Assembly: GCF_001308875.1 (NCBI RefSeq)
Contig: NZ_KQ465108.1
Location: 62,001 to 126,000 of the forward strand
Direction of reading: 5' to 3'
Source: Lysinibacillus sp. ZYM-1
GTDB taxonomy: Bacteria > Bacillota > Bacilli > Bacillales_A > Planococcaceae
Length of the DNA: 64,000 nucleotides
Made by a program: the position numbers and the translations under genes. The stretch's first letter is position 1. Each line of letters begins with the position of its first letter. Under the pieces are notes generated by a model. The model was not told the DNA's origin. It saw only the letters and a program-made list of their open reading frames with translations, and did no database searches. Below are positions 25,244-35,122 of the stretch, in pieces.

Positions 25244-27724
25244 ATGACTAAACATAACAAAGGTCGTAAATTTTTCGTAACTGCTGCCACAGCAGCACTT
25301 GTAGCATCAGCAATCGTACCAGTAGCATCTGCTGCTGAATTTAAAGATGCAGATAGCATTTCATCTTGGGCAAAAGAAGCGGTACAATTTTTAACTGACA
25401 AAGGCTTCATCCAAGGAGACGAAAAAGGAAACTTCAACCCAGCTGGTACACTTACTCGTGCTGAAGCTGCTGAAATTTTATCAAAAGCATTAGAATTAAA
25501 AGCTACTGGAACAGAAGATTTTACAGATGTAAATGAAAATAACTGGTTCTATAATGCAGTGCTTGCAACTTCACCAGAATTGTTTGACGGTATGGGCAAT
25601 GGTAAATTTGAACCTAAAGCTCAATTAACAAGAGAACAAGCTGCTAAAGTTATCGTACAAGGTTACCAATTAACAGGTAAAGCAGACCTTAGCCAATTCG
25701 CAGATGCATCAAAAGCTTCTAAATGGGCTGTATCTTACTTAGAAACAGCTGTTGAAAACGGTGTAATCAATGGTAAAGGGGCATTATTAGCGCCACAAGA
25801 TAAAATTAGCCGCGAAGAATTCGCTACTATGGTAAAACGTACAATTGATGCAACAACTAAAGAGGTAACACCAGCTGTAGACTCTGTAAAAGGACTTAAC
25901 GCAAAAGAATTAGAAGTGAAGTTCAATACAGCTGTTGATGCTAAAGATGCTGCTGTGACAGCGAAATATGCTATTGAAGGTGTAGCTATTACGAATGCAA
26001 AAGTATCTGAAGACGGAATGACTGTTACTTTAACAACTGATAAAGAGATTAAATTAACAAATGGCAAAGTGACTGTAAAGCCAATCAAAACAAAAGCAGA
26101 TGCTAAAGTTTTAACAGAAGAGTTTAACAAATTGATCACATTTGCAGACACTACTCCTGTTAGCGTAAATTCTGTTGAAGCAAAAGGTACTACAGCAGTT
26201 ATCACTTTCGATGAGCTTGTACAAAGTGAAGGAACTGTAAGCTTAAATGGTACCGAGCTTGCTAAGGATCGCTACACTTTATCTGGTAAAACATTAACAA
26301 TCAAAGGTTTAACTGCTGAACAAACTTACAAAGTAGACATCGTTGGCGCAACTGACTTCGCTAATAATATCGCAAATCCGATTGCTGTTAACTTCACAGT
26401 TCTTAAAGCAGACGTGGATAATTCAAAACCAACTGTTTCAACAGCAGTGAACGGTACAGAAATCACTTTCGATTTCTCAGAAGAATTAAAGAAACAAGAT
26501 TTTGTTGTTGATAAAGATAATACAGTTAAAGGGTATGCAAAAGTAACTGTTGGATCAACTGTTTTCTATTTAACAGATGCTGATATTAAAGATACAGAGG
26601 ATAAAACTGTATTCACAATTGATGCAAAAACTGCATTAGGTACTGCTACATTCATCAATACAAATGTTAAAGTAGAAGGACAAAAAGATTTAGCTGGTAA
26701 TGCTGGAGATGCATTTGAGTTCAATGCTATTCTTTCTAAAGATTTAACGCCTGCTACATTAGTATCTGCTTCTTCTAAAATGTTAGTAGCTGATGATGTA
26801 AATGCTACTACAGATGTAGATGCTTTATACCTTACTTTTAGTGAACCAGTAAAAGTAGATGGTAAATTAACAGTTAAAACTCAAAATGGTATTGCTTACA
26901 CTACTGGAAAAGAAACAGCAGTAAAAGCTGATGCTGGTTTCGATGTAGATGGTAACGGTAAAATCGAGGGTGCAGAGAAAAACACTGTAAAAGTGGACAT
27001 TGATTTAGATAGCAATTCAACATACACATTTGAATTATCTGCTAAAGCAGTTTCAGATTTAGCTAGCAACGTGACTGCAGATACAATTACATTCAATGTT
27101 ACAACAGGAGTATTCGAAGCTACACCTGAAACTAACACAGATTCATTAGTATTTGGCACTACACCAGTAGTTGTAACAGATAATAATGTATTCACTGTTG
27201 AATATGCTGCAGATGTGACTGCAACAGCAACAAATCCTGCTAACTACACAATTGGTGGAAAAGAGCTACCTGCTGGCACTCAACTTCAATTTGTAGATGG
27301 TACTAAAAAAGTACGATTCACTTTACCAGAAGGTTCTATCACTGCTAATGGTAATTATGTACTTGAAGCTAAAAATGTAGTAGATACAAAAGGTAATACA
27401 CTTAAAGGTGGAAAAGTTACAACTCTAGTAGCACTTAAAGAAAATATTGTGCCTGTAGCATCTAAAGTAACGGTAGTAGATAGCAAAACATTTACTGTTG
27501 ACTTCACTGAAAGTATTGCTGACCAAGCTGCACCAACTGGTTTAACAGTTAAAATTGCTGGTTCAACTGTAGAGGTTGCTTCAGCTGCTGTAGCTAACGG
27601 TAAATTAACTGTGACAACTAAAGCTGACTACGCTTTAACTGATAACATTGTAGTTGAATTCAAATCTACAAATCTAGTTGATGCTAACAACAACAAAGTA
27701 AAAGACGGTTCAGTTTCAAAATAA
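25244..27724 (+). CDS. S-layer protein with three N-terminal SLH domains
   Basis: 826 residues, ATG after GGAGG. A signal peptide of about 30 residues ends at SAA. SLH domains follow at about 33-80 (FKDADSISSWAKEAVQFL ... LTRAEAAEIL), 92-142 (FTDVNENNWFYNAV ... LTREQAAKVI) and 150-200 (FADASKASKWAVSYL ... ISREEFATMV); these bind pyruvylated secondary wall polymer. The rest is a chain of Thr/Val-rich Ig-like beta domains that would form the lattice. Residues 567-578 (DVDGNGKIEGAE) match an EF-hand-like calcium loop. Regular codon use (GCT, GTA, ACA) fits high expression. It is shorter than the well-known L. sphaericus S-layer proteins (over 1,100 residues). Confidence 0.92.
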   Translation: MTKHNKGRKFFVTAATAALVASAIVPVASAAEFKDADSISSWAKEAVQFLTDKGFIQGDEKGNFNPAGTLTRAEAAEILSKALELKATGTEDFTDVNENNWFYNAVLATSPELFDGMGNGKFEPKAQLTREQAAKVIVQGYQLTGKADLSQFADASKASKWAVSYLETAVENGVINGKGALLAPQDKISREEFATMVKRTIDATTKEVTPAVDSVKGLNAKELEVKFNTAVDAKDAAVTAKYAIEGVAITNAKVSEDGMTVTLTTDKEIKLTNGKVTVKPIKTKADAKVLTEEFNKLITFADTTPVSVNSVEAKGTTAVITFDELVQSEGTVSLNGTELAKDRYTLSGKTLTIKGLTAEQTYKVDIVGATDFANNIANPIAVNFTVLKADVDNSKPTVSTAVNGTEITFDFSEELKKQDFVVDKDNTVKGYAKVTVGSTVFYLTDADIKDTEDKTVFTIDAKTALGTATFINTNVKVEGQKDLAGNAGDAFEFNAILSKDLTPATLVSASSKMLVADDVNATTDVDALYLTFSEPVKVDGKLTVKTQNGIAYTTGKETAVKADAGFDVDGNGKIEGAEKNTVKVDIDLDSNSTYTFELSAKAVSDLASNVTADTITFNVTTGVFEATPETNTDSLVFGTTPVVVTDNNVFTVEYAADVTATATNPANYTIGGKELPAGTQLQFVDGTKKVRFTLPEGSITANGNYVLEAKNVVDTKGNTLKGGKVTTLVALKENIVPVASKVTVVDSKTFTVDFTESIADQAAPTGLTVKIAGSTVEVASAAVANGKLTVTTKADYALTDNIVVEFKSTNLVDANNNKVKDGSVSK

Positions 27725-27742
27725 TTAAACCGTTTATTTTAA

Positions 27743-27777
27743 AAAGCCCTGTGGAGATATTTCCACAGGGCTTTTTT
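27743..27777 (+). terminator. Strong terminator of the S-layer gene
   Basis: AAAGCCCTGTGGA and TTCCACAGGGCTTT pair around a 4-5 base loop and end in six T. Confidence 0.92.
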
Positions 27778-27841
27778 GGTTAGTTATCGATAGTTTCTAC
27801 TATATTATAGCGGCATGAAAAATGCGCTTATTGCGTAACGC

Positions 27842-28969
27842 CTATTTGTAAGGAAACTCTTTCGGAATTGGTCCGAATGCTATCCAATGATATTTAAAAT
27901 ATTTCCCCATTAAAAACACCACAAGCCATGTGATAAAGAGGGCAACTAAAAAACCTCCAACACTCCAAACATGAAATAACATACTATTACCGCTTATAGG
28001 TATTTGACGATAAATTAAAAGGAAAAAAGGATGTAATAGATAGATGCCAAAGGATAGTGTTCCTAGGTTAATCAAGCCATTCACAAATGCTTTGTTCCCC
28101 TTATCATAGATCCAGAAAGAAAGCTGTAATAAAACAATGCAGGCTGTTATAGATTGTAGCTGAAAGACTAGTTCGAATGTGATGCTGTTCGCTAAATAGG
28201 TTTGGGATGAAAAGACATAGTAATATAGATAAATATTATAAATAGTAGAAACTAGCCATAGAGCCCATACGAAATAAATAAATATAGGGAAATTTTCTTT
28301 TTTTAGATGAAGCCACAGTTTATATTTCTCAAAATAGATACCTAAAAATGCACCTGTTAAGAAATAAAAAATATAAGAAAATGAGATACTCCCTCTGTAT
28401 GGGTACTGCCAAAATTCAGCATTCAATTGGATAAAAATCCATTGAAGTGCGAAGCCAATCCAAATCAGGTGAGGGGATAGAGCAGGTTTTTTCTTTAAAA
28501 TATATAAGAACAATGGAAACATTAGATAAAACTGCACCATTATAAATATATAGTATAAATGAGTATATGCCTTTCCTATTAAGAGTTTTTCGAGAAATTC
28601 GAAACTAAAAAGGGCATGCCATGTTAATGAAAAATCATGTGTTACATAAAATTGCACAGCGGTATAATAAAAGACGGAAAAAATGAGATAGGGAATAAGT
28701 ATTTGGGTAACTCTTTTTTTATAAAAACGAACGATAAGCTTTTTAGTGAAGTCCTTTTGTATATAATTGTAAAATAAAACAAATCCACTTAAAAAAATAA
28801 AAACAGGTACAGCAAATTTCGGGAATATATTAAAAAAGACATACAATGAATAGAGTTTTGATTCATTGGACAAAGCCGTAACAGGTGTACTAGTAGAATG
28901 AATGAGAAGCACAGCAAGTATAGCTAATGCTCTAGTGATATTTAATTCATCAATGTGTGCTCGTTTCAT
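27842..28969 (-). CDS. Acyltransferase-3 family integral membrane protein
   Basis: 375 residues, ATG after GGAGATGA. About ten membrane helices. The catalytic start of the family is visible: INITRALAILAVLLIHSTS with its conserved His, then VPVFIFLSGFVLFYNY. There is no C-terminal SGNH domain, unlike OatA. Such proteins move acetyl or other acyl groups onto wall polymers, exopolysaccharide or lipids. Its position next to the S-layer gene makes a secondary-wall-polymer substrate possible, but that is a guess. Confidence 0.85.
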   Translation of the reverse strand: MKRAHIDELNITRALAILAVLLIHSTSTPVTALSNESKLYSLYVFFNIFPKFAVPVFIFLSGFVLFYNYIQKDFTKKLIVRFYKKRVTQILIPYLIFSVFYYTAVQFYVTHDFSLTWHALFSFEFLEKLLIGKAYTHLYYIFIMVQFYLMFPLFLYILKKKPALSPHLIWIGFALQWIFIQLNAEFWQYPYRGSISFSYIFYFLTGAFLGIYFEKYKLWLHLKKENFPIFIYFVWALWLVSTIYNIYLYYYVFSSQTYLANSITFELVFQLQSITACIVLLQLSFWIYDKGNKAFVNGLINLGTLSFGIYLLHPFFLLIYRQIPISGNSMLFHVWSVGGFLVALFITWLVVFLMGKYFKYHWIAFGPIPKEFPYK

Positions 28970-29232
28970 ACGATCATCTCCAAAAAATAGTTAATAGTTT
29001 TAAGTTCCCAGAATTTAAAGCCTCTATACTTTAATGGTATGTTTGCCACCACTAATTTAGACAATCTTTAGGATACTTGGTCCAATTTTCTTGCTAGAAG
29101 AAGTAACCTACGGGACGTTCTATGGCTAACTATAAAGAGCTTTTATGTCAGGCAGATGTCAACAATAAAAAAAGCTACCACACCGATGCCTAGTAACTTG
29201 AAGTGTCATAGTATGATGAAAACTTTCATACG

Positions 29233-29270
29233 AAAAGCCTTCCTACATTAAAAATGTAAGAAGGCTTTTG
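29233..29270 (-). terminator. Terminator of the minus-strand oxidoreductase gene
   Basis: AAAAGCCTTC-TACATT and AATGTA-GAAGGCTTTT form a long stem. No gene is seen elsewhere in 28970-29308. Confidence 0.7.
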
Positions 29271-29308
29271 TTCATGCATTATAAAAGAATATCCATTCCT
29301 ATTCTCAT

Positions 29309-30301
29309 TTATAACTTTACAAGAAATCTACCTATTGCTTGACCTTTCAATAAAATAGGCAGTACATCCTGAAGTTGTTGTAAAGTTACCTCTTGATGTA
29401 TGAAGCTTTCAAGATTAGCTGGTTTAAAATCAGTGGCTAAACGATTCCATATCTTCAATCGAACGTCCATTGGACAATAAACAGAATCAATTCCCAGCAA
29501 ATTTACGCCTCTTAAAATGAAGGGGAAAACGCTTGTAGGAAGCTGTGTTCCGGCTGTTAAACCGCTGCTAGCAACAGCTCCTCCGTATTGAATTTGACTT
29601 AATAAAGAAGCAAGAGGATCTCCTCCTACAGAATCGACAGCCGCAGCCCATTTTTGTTTGCCTAACGCTCTTATCTTCCCATCAAAGACCTCTTCACGAG
29701 CAACAATTGAAGTGGCCCCAAGGTTATTCAAATAGTCATGTTCAGATTCTTTCCCTGTACTTGCTTCTACTTGATAGCCTAATGTTGAGAGGATCGAGAC
29801 AGCAAAACTACCTACACCACCGGTTGCTCCAGTAACAAGGATTTTACCTTTTTCAGGATTAATCCCATTATCCTCTAGCCTTTGGACTGATAACGCAGCC
29901 GTAAATCCAGCTGTTCCAATTACCATGGCCTCCTTGAGCGAAAGACCCGTTGGAAGTGGAACAATCCATTTAGACGGGATACGAGCATACTCACTGAAGC
30001 CTCCAAAGTGGGATACGCCTATCTCATAGCTAGTGGCAATTACCTCGTCACCCTCTTTAAATCGAGGATCTTCAGAGGATACAACGATCCCAGCTAAATC
30101 AATGCCAGGTACGAAAGGGTAAGAAGTAACGATTTTACCATCGGGTATAGTGGCTAGACTATCTTTATAATTAATGCCAGAGTAGCTTACTTTAATTAAT
30201 ACCTCACCATTTGGTAGATCATTTAAAGTAAGCTCGTTAACTTTCACTGTAAATTCATTCTCTTGATTGACTACCAACGCTTTAAAGCTTTCTAATGTCA
30301 T
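29309..30301 (-). CDS. YhdH/AcuI-type NADPH-dependent acryloyl-CoA reductase / quinone oxidoreductase
   Basis: 330 residues. The third in-frame ATG (30301) is chosen because GGAGGAGG lies eight bases before it. The medium-chain dehydrogenase fold without catalytic zinc is indicated by SGINYKDSLA, PFVPGIDLAG, IGTAGFTAALSVQRLE and the nucleotide-binding VTGATGGVGS. YhdH/AcuI enzymes reduce acryloyl-CoA or related enones with NADPH. It diverges from a TetR gene with an operator-like palindrome between them, so repression by that protein is likely. Confidence 0.87.
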   Translation of the reverse strand: MTLESFKALVVNQENEFTVKVNELTLNDLPNGEVLIKVSYSGINYKDSLATIPDGKIVTSYPFVPGIDLAGIVVSSEDPRFKEGDEVIATSYEIGVSHFGGFSEYARIPSKWIVPLPTGLSLKEAMVIGTAGFTAALSVQRLEDNGINPEKGKILVTGATGGVGSFAVSILSTLGYQVEASTGKESEHDYLNNLGATSIVAREEVFDGKIRALGKQKWAAAVDSVGGDPLASLLSQIQYGGAVASSGLTAGTQLPTSVFPFILRGVNLLGIDSVYCPMDVRLKIWNRLATDFKPANLESFIHQEVTLQQLQDVLPILLKGQAIGRFLVKL

Positions 30302-30352
30302 CGTAAACATCCTCCTCCAATCTAATTCCATTAAACAGTAACAAAATTATTC

Positions 30353-30362
30353 TGACCGGTCA
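30353..30362. promoter_or_regulatory. TetR-type operator palindrome
   Basis: TGACCGGTCA is a perfect 10-base palindrome midway between the divergent oxidoreductase and TetR genes. GACCGGTC cores are typical of TetR-family operators. A repressor bound here could control both directions. Confidence 0.65.
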
Positions 30363-30427
30363 ATATAAAATTGGCTATTACCCTCTGTTCCTGTATAATG
30401 GCTTTAATTAAGTCATTGGAGGCTTCT

Positions 30428-31015
30428 ATGAAAAAAAAAGAGGAAGAACGGAAAAAACAAATTATGAAAGCAGCTTTTGATGCTGTTTCACAATTAGGCT
30501 ATGATAATGTCACACTACAGGATATTGCGAATCATGCAGGTGTTTCAAAAGGGGTAGTTCACTATTACTTTACAAGCAAGCAAAACTTATTATTAGAATT
30601 GCTAGAATCCACAACAAACAAAATCTATAGTTATGAAATAAAAGAAATCGCTAAGTATGAGACGGCTCTTGAAAAACTTCAAGCCTATATTAATGCTGTT
30701 TTTGTATCACCTCAAGAAAATAAAAAATTTTACAGCGTGTATGTAGACTTTTTAGCCCAAGCAAATGGTAATGAGGCATATAAAAGCATCAACTTAAAAT
30801 TTTATGAAAATTGCTGGGGAATTGGACAAGAAATAATTGAATTAGGACAACATGAGGGTGTTTTTAGTGAAGATATGGACGCCATTGCAAATGCAAAAAT
30901 GATGAGGGCGATGATTGATGGTTCTTTGTTACAGTGGTTAACCTGCGATTTAGAAGAACAGCATAAATTTTATAAAGAAATATGTTTGAATAGTATTTTA
31001 AAATTATTAAAATAG
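30428..31015 (+). CDS. TetR-family transcriptional repressor
   Basis: 195 residues from the ATG at 30428, six bases after GGAGG; the frame is open upstream but lacks a ribosome-binding site there. The N-terminal HTH is canonical (AAFDAVSQLGYDNVTLQDIA, AGVSKGVVHYYFTSKQNLL). The C-terminal helical domain would bind the inducer. It is likely the regulator of the divergent acryloyl-CoA-reductase-like gene through the palindrome at 30353. Confidence 0.87.
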   Translation: MKKKEEERKKQIMKAAFDAVSQLGYDNVTLQDIANHAGVSKGVVHYYFTSKQNLLLELLESTTNKIYSYEIKEIAKYETALEKLQAYINAVFVSPQENKKFYSVYVDFLAQANGNEAYKSINLKFYENCWGIGQEIIELGQHEGVFSEDMDAIANAKMMRAMIDGSLLQWLTCDLEEQHKFYKEICLNSILKLLK

Positions 31016-31028
31016 TAGATCTACTTGT

Positions 31029-31063
31029 AAAGTCTTACTAACTATGTTGTAAGGCTTTTTTTT
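31029..31063 (+). terminator. Terminator of the TetR gene
   Basis: AAAGTCTTAC and GTAAGGCTTT (one wobble), then eight T. Confidence 0.8.
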
Positions 31064-31422
31064 CTATCCCAAAAATGTAAAATAGGCTATTAAAAATGTT
31101 GCAATAGCTTAAGGGATTGTGAATATATAGAAGGTTTTTGTTATTGGAAAACCTATTAGTCTTATACAAATATGGAGATAGTTTCAATTATTTGGTAGTA
31201 TATTACGACCTAACTAGAAATTACCGTCCGAATTTTCTAAAAAAACTATAAAAAAAGAACAGTTTTAATCTTTTGTTTTTGAAATTTCTGACAAACATAC
31301 ATATAAAATTGGGTAAAAATGTATTCTTATTCACTGAAACCGTGTTTATGCATTCGTTTATGCAAGAGAAAATCTATGTTTTTAATAATCCAAACTGTAT
31401 AAAAATTAAAAATAATGTCGAG

Positions 31423-31451
31423 TTGAGTCAATTTTTCATTTTCTTTATACT
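31423..31451 (+). promoter_or_regulatory. SigA-type promoter of the arginase gene
   Basis: TTGAGT, a 17-base spacer and TATACT, 33 bases before the start codon. No -24/-12 SigL promoter, which drives roc genes in B. subtilis, is seen. The preceding 31064-31422 is AT-rich with nothing recognisable. Confidence 0.6.
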
Positions 31452-31483
31452 GTGAAAGTAATTATTGGAGAGGAGAAAATATC

Positions 31484-32386
31484 ATGCGTAAAGAAGTTAC
31501 AATTATTGGGGTACCGATGGATTTGGGTCAAACTAGAAGAGGGGTTGACATGGGGCCAAGTGCAATCCGGTATGCTGGGCTAACAGATCGACTTGAGGGC
31601 CTTGGATATTCGATATATGACGAAGGGGATTTAAATATCGAAATCGTTAATGATAAAGAAATAGAGACAACAACAAACTTAAAAAATTTAAAAACTGTAG
31701 CAGATGCTAATGACAAGCTTGGTCAAAAAGTTGATCATGTCATTTCTTCCAATCGCTTTCCTTTAGTTTTAGGAGGAGATCATAGTATTGCCATTGGAAC
31801 TTTAGCTGGTGTTTCAAAGCATTATGAGAATTTAGGCGTTATTTGGTATGATGCCCATGGTGATCTAAATACAGGTGAAACATCTCCTTCAGGTAATATC
31901 CATGGAATGTCTTTAGCAGTAAGCTTAGGCCTTGGACATCCTGCACTTACTAATATCGGCGGCTATGCGCCAAAAGTAAAGCCTGAAAATGTGGTTATTA
32001 TTGGAGCTCGTGATTTAGATCCAGGTGAGAAAAAGCTTATTAAGGAAATTGGCATTAAAGTTTATACGATGCATGAAATCGATCGTTTAGGTATGACGAC
32101 AGTAATGTCAGAGACAATTGAATATTTAAAGGAACGAACAGATGGTGTCCATTTATCTTTAGATTTAGATGGACTTGATCCAAATGATGCACCAGGTGTA
32201 GGAACGCCAGTTGCAGGTGGTATTAGCTATCGTGAAAGCCATCTTGCTATGGAAATGTTATCAGAAGCAAATATCATTACTTCTGCAGAATTTGTAGAGA
32301 CAAACCCAGTATTAGATCAATATAATAAAACGGCGATCGCTGCGGTAGCTTTAATCAGCTCTCTATTTGGCGATACATTGCTCTAA
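31484..32386 (+). CDS. rocF: Arginase
   Basis: 300 residues, ATG after GGAGAGGAG. Manganese-binding motifs of the ureohydrolase family are intact: GGDHSIAIG, DAHGDLNT, the SPSGNIHGM substrate loop, and SLDLDGLDPNDAPG; the C-terminal EFVETNPVLD is typical. It hydrolyses arginine to ornithine and urea. The amino-acid permease follows at 32663, which is consistent with arginine catabolism. A SigA rather than SigL promoter suggests regulation different from B. subtilis roc genes. Confidence 0.95.
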   Translation: MRKEVTIIGVPMDLGQTRRGVDMGPSAIRYAGLTDRLEGLGYSIYDEGDLNIEIVNDKEIETTTNLKNLKTVADANDKLGQKVDHVISSNRFPLVLGGDHSIAIGTLAGVSKHYENLGVIWYDAHGDLNTGETSPSGNIHGMSLAVSLGLGHPALTNIGGYAPKVKPENVVIIGARDLDPGEKKLIKEIGIKVYTMHEIDRLGMTTVMSETIEYLKERTDGVHLSLDLDGLDPNDAPGVGTPVAGGISYRESHLAMEMLSEANIITSAEFVETNPVLDQYNKTAIAAVALISSLFGDTLL

Positions 32387-32662
32387 GCAAAGGTTTGGGA
32401 AAATCAATTAGTTGACAAGGAAGAACTTTTTAGTAAAATGAGGTCGCCACAACCAAATTTAAGAAAATTGCTCTCCCTAATTGTAGTTTACAATAGAATG
32501 GACTAATGCTCTAGACTAAACAGGGACTTTTATTTGTCAGAAAATTGACTGTTCACAAAATAGATTAAATTTAACACATGGATCTATTAATATATCTAGT
32601 AGTTATCTTTTTGCACCTAAAAAAGAAAGTGCTTACAAGATAATAGCGTAAGGGGTTTTTTT

Positions 32663-34093
32663 ATGGCAACAGAACAACAATATGAATTAAAAAGAACTAT
32701 GAAAGCAAGACACTTATTTATGATCTCACTAGGGGGATGCATTGGGACTGGTTTTTTTCTTGGATCTGGTTTCACCATTAATCAGGCTGGACCCACTGGT
32801 GCCATTCTTTCTTATTTAGTTGGCGGGTTAGTGATGTATCTAACGATGCTTTGTTTGGGTGAATTATCTGTTGCTATGCCGGTATCAGGTTCATTTCAAA
32901 CATATACAACGAAGTTTATTGGTCCTGCTACTGGTTTTGCTGTTGGCTGGCTCTATTGGCTAGGCTGGGCAGTAACGGTTGCCCTCGAATTTTTAGGGGC
33001 AGGACAACTTATGCAAAGATGGTTTCCTGAATCACCAGTATGGATGTGGTGTTTAATATTTGGTGCCTTGCTCTTTTTATTAAATGGTTTATCTGCCAAA
33101 GCATTTGGTGAAGCAGAATTTGTCTTCTCTAGTATTAAAATATTGGCGATCATTATGTTCCTCGGAGTAGGGGGAGCGGCTATGTTTGGCTTGATTGATA
33201 TGAAAGATGGATCTGAAGCCCCATTCCTTACTCATTTTTATGAGAATGGGTTGTTTCCAAACGGTGTAACAGCACTACTTATTACCATGATTACGGTGAA
33301 TTTTTCATTCCAAGGGACAGAGTTAATTGGTATTGCTGCTGGGGAAAGTGAAAATCCTGAAAAGACGATTCCTAAATCTATAAAACAAACAGTTTGGCGT
33401 ACACTTTTCTTCTTTGTATTATCTGTAGTTGTGCTTGCAGGTATGATTCCAATGGATAAAGCAGGGGTTGTTGAAAGTCCATTTGTAGTTGTGCTTGATA
33501 GTATAGGAATTCCTTATGCAGCTGATATTATGAATTTTGTTATTTTGACAGCTTTACTATCGGTTGCGAACTCTGGTCTATATGCAGCTACACGTATGCT
33601 GTTCTCGCTATCTGTTGAAAAGATGGCTAGTCCAGCTTTAGGGAAAGTTAATAAAAGAGGGATCCCGATGAACGCATTGTTAATTACACTTGCTGTGGCT
33701 GGATTATCACTACTATCAAGTGTATTTGCTGCAAAAACAGTATTTGTGTGGCTTTTATCCCTAGCAGGTTTAGGCGCACAAATCGGTTGGATTGCGATTA
33801 CGGCATCACAAATTGCCTTTAGACGATCTTATGTACGCCAAGGTGGTAAAGTGGAAGATTTAAAATTCAAAGCACCGCTTTATCCAATCATTCCGATTTT
33901 AGGTTTAGTAGCAAACTGTATTGTCATGGCAAGCTTGGCATTTGACCCATCTCAACGTTTAGCGCTATATTGTGGCGGAGCATTCTTTATTGGCTGTTAT
34001 ATCGTCTATTATTTAAAAGTGAAGAAGACGAAGGCGATAAAAATAAGCCAACAAGAAGTACAATTAAAATTAGATCAAAAAATGTATCTTTAA
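32663..34093 (+). CDS. rocE: APC-family amino acid permease (RocE/RocC-like)
   Basis: 476 residues, ATG after AAGGGG. Twelve membrane helices are expected. The family signature near the N-terminus (HLFMISLGGCIGTGFFLGSG) and GELSVAMPVSGSFQTY mark the amino-acid transporter branch of APC; FSFQGTELIGIAAGESENPE is the conserved helix 6 region. The position behind arginase suggests arginine or ornithine uptake. The 276-base gap leaves open whether it has its own promoter. Confidence 0.82.
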   Translation: MATEQQYELKRTMKARHLFMISLGGCIGTGFFLGSGFTINQAGPTGAILSYLVGGLVMYLTMLCLGELSVAMPVSGSFQTYTTKFIGPATGFAVGWLYWLGWAVTVALEFLGAGQLMQRWFPESPVWMWCLIFGALLFLLNGLSAKAFGEAEFVFSSIKILAIIMFLGVGGAAMFGLIDMKDGSEAPFLTHFYENGLFPNGVTALLITMITVNFSFQGTELIGIAAGESENPEKTIPKSIKQTVWRTLFFFVLSVVVLAGMIPMDKAGVVESPFVVVLDSIGIPYAADIMNFVILTALLSVANSGLYAATRMLFSLSVEKMASPALGKVNKRGIPMNALLITLAVAGLSLLSSVFAAKTVFVWLLSLAGLGAQIGWIAITASQIAFRRSYVRQGGKVEDLKFKAPLYPIIPILGLVANCIVMASLAFDPSQRLALYCGGAFFIGCYIVYYLKVKKTKAIKISQQEVQLKLDQKMYL

Positions 34094-34100
34094 ATAACAA

Positions 34101-34130
34101 GAGTAGCTGCATGATGTGGCTGCTCTTTTT
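34101..34130 (+). terminator. Terminator of the permease gene
   Basis: GAGTAGC and GCTGCTC pair with one wobble, followed by TTTTTG. Confidence 0.65.
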
Positions 34131-34348
34131 GATTTTTAGTAAGTAATATTTTTTAGTAAAGCGCTGATTTAGAAAAATGAAAGACGTATTTCAAAAAGAA
34201 TTGTTCCAATAAAAAGTGAATAAATATATCGTTTTTCGATAAAAATATATTGAAATAAGATAATTTATCGTATATTCTTCATACAAGAAGAATTTAGTTT
34301 TGAGCAAGCTAATTTCCTCATACTTTATATCATTACTGAGGTGGATGA

Positions 34349-35122
34349 ATGTTGAAGAATTTTTTGAAAGACTTAGGTTACTTTACGTACCATCAATCAT
34401 TATCTTGTATTTTTCCTGTTGTGATATTTGTTACGCTTGCGCTCTCAAAAGTAATTCAAATACCAGGCGTTGCAAGATACGATTTCATTCTAATAATCTG
34501 TCTTGTGACACAATACTTGATGTATAAATTTGGTCTAGAATCTAAAGATGAAATAAAAGTTATCTGTCTGTTTCATATTATTGGGCTAGTGTTAGAACTA
34601 TACAAAGTGAATTTTAATTCTTGGTCTTATCCGGAAGAGGCATGGTCAAAAATTGGCGGTGTGCCATTATATAGTGGCTTTATGTATGCCAGTGTGGCCA
34701 GTTACATTTGCCAGGCTTGGCGTAGGTTTGATTTAAAGATTGTGAATTGGCCAAGAAGTTATGTTGCTATTCCACTAGGAGCCATGATCTACTTGAATTT
34801 TTTCACACACCATTTTATTTATGATTTGAGATGGCTGTTAATGGCTTTACTTTTTCTTGTGTTTTACCGAACGATTGTCAAATTTACAGTACGACAGAAC
34901 ATCTATAAAATGCCTATTGTTGTATCATTCTTTTTAATTGGATTTTTCATTTGGATTGCGGAAAATATCGCAACTTTCTTTGGTGCTTGGTCATACCCTA
35001 ATCAAGAGGTAGCATGGACGATCGTTCATTTTGGGAAAATCAGTTCTTGGTTTTTACTTGTCGTTATTAGCATTATGATTGTGGCGCAGCTTAAATTATT
35101 TTATCGAGATTCGGGTGAGTAA
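34349..35122 (+). CDS. DUF817-family integral membrane protein
   Basis: 257 residues, ATG after GAGGTGG. About eight membrane helices, with conserved aromatic/acidic loops typical of DUF817 (ELYKVNFNSWSYPEEA, VPLYSGFMYASVASY, NFFTHHFIYDLRW, FGAWSYPNQ). Function unknown. No operon partner is obvious. Confidence 0.78.
   Translation: MLKNFLKDLGYFTYHQSLSCIFPVVIFVTLALSKVIQIPGVARYDFILIICLVTQYLMYKFGLESKDEIKVICLFHIIGLVLELYKVNFNSWSYPEEAWSKIGGVPLYSGFMYASVASYICQAWRRFDLKIVNWPRSYVAIPLGAMIYLNFFTHHFIYDLRWLLMALLFLVFYRTIVKFTVRQNIYKMPIVVSFFLIGFFIWIAENIATFFGAWSYPNQEVAWTIVHFGKISSWFLLVVISIMIVAQLKLFYRDSGE

Noticed and set aside
28970-29232. Possible small gene near 29120 (22 codons)
   Set aside because: Too short, no ribosome-binding site, no similarity.
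31225-31250. CodY-like box (AATTTTC followed by A-run)
   Set aside because: Three mismatches to the consensus in very AT-rich DNA; expected by chance.
31273-31455. 60-codon ORF before arginase
   Set aside because: AT-rich composition, no ribosome-binding site, and it overlaps the predicted arginase promoter.
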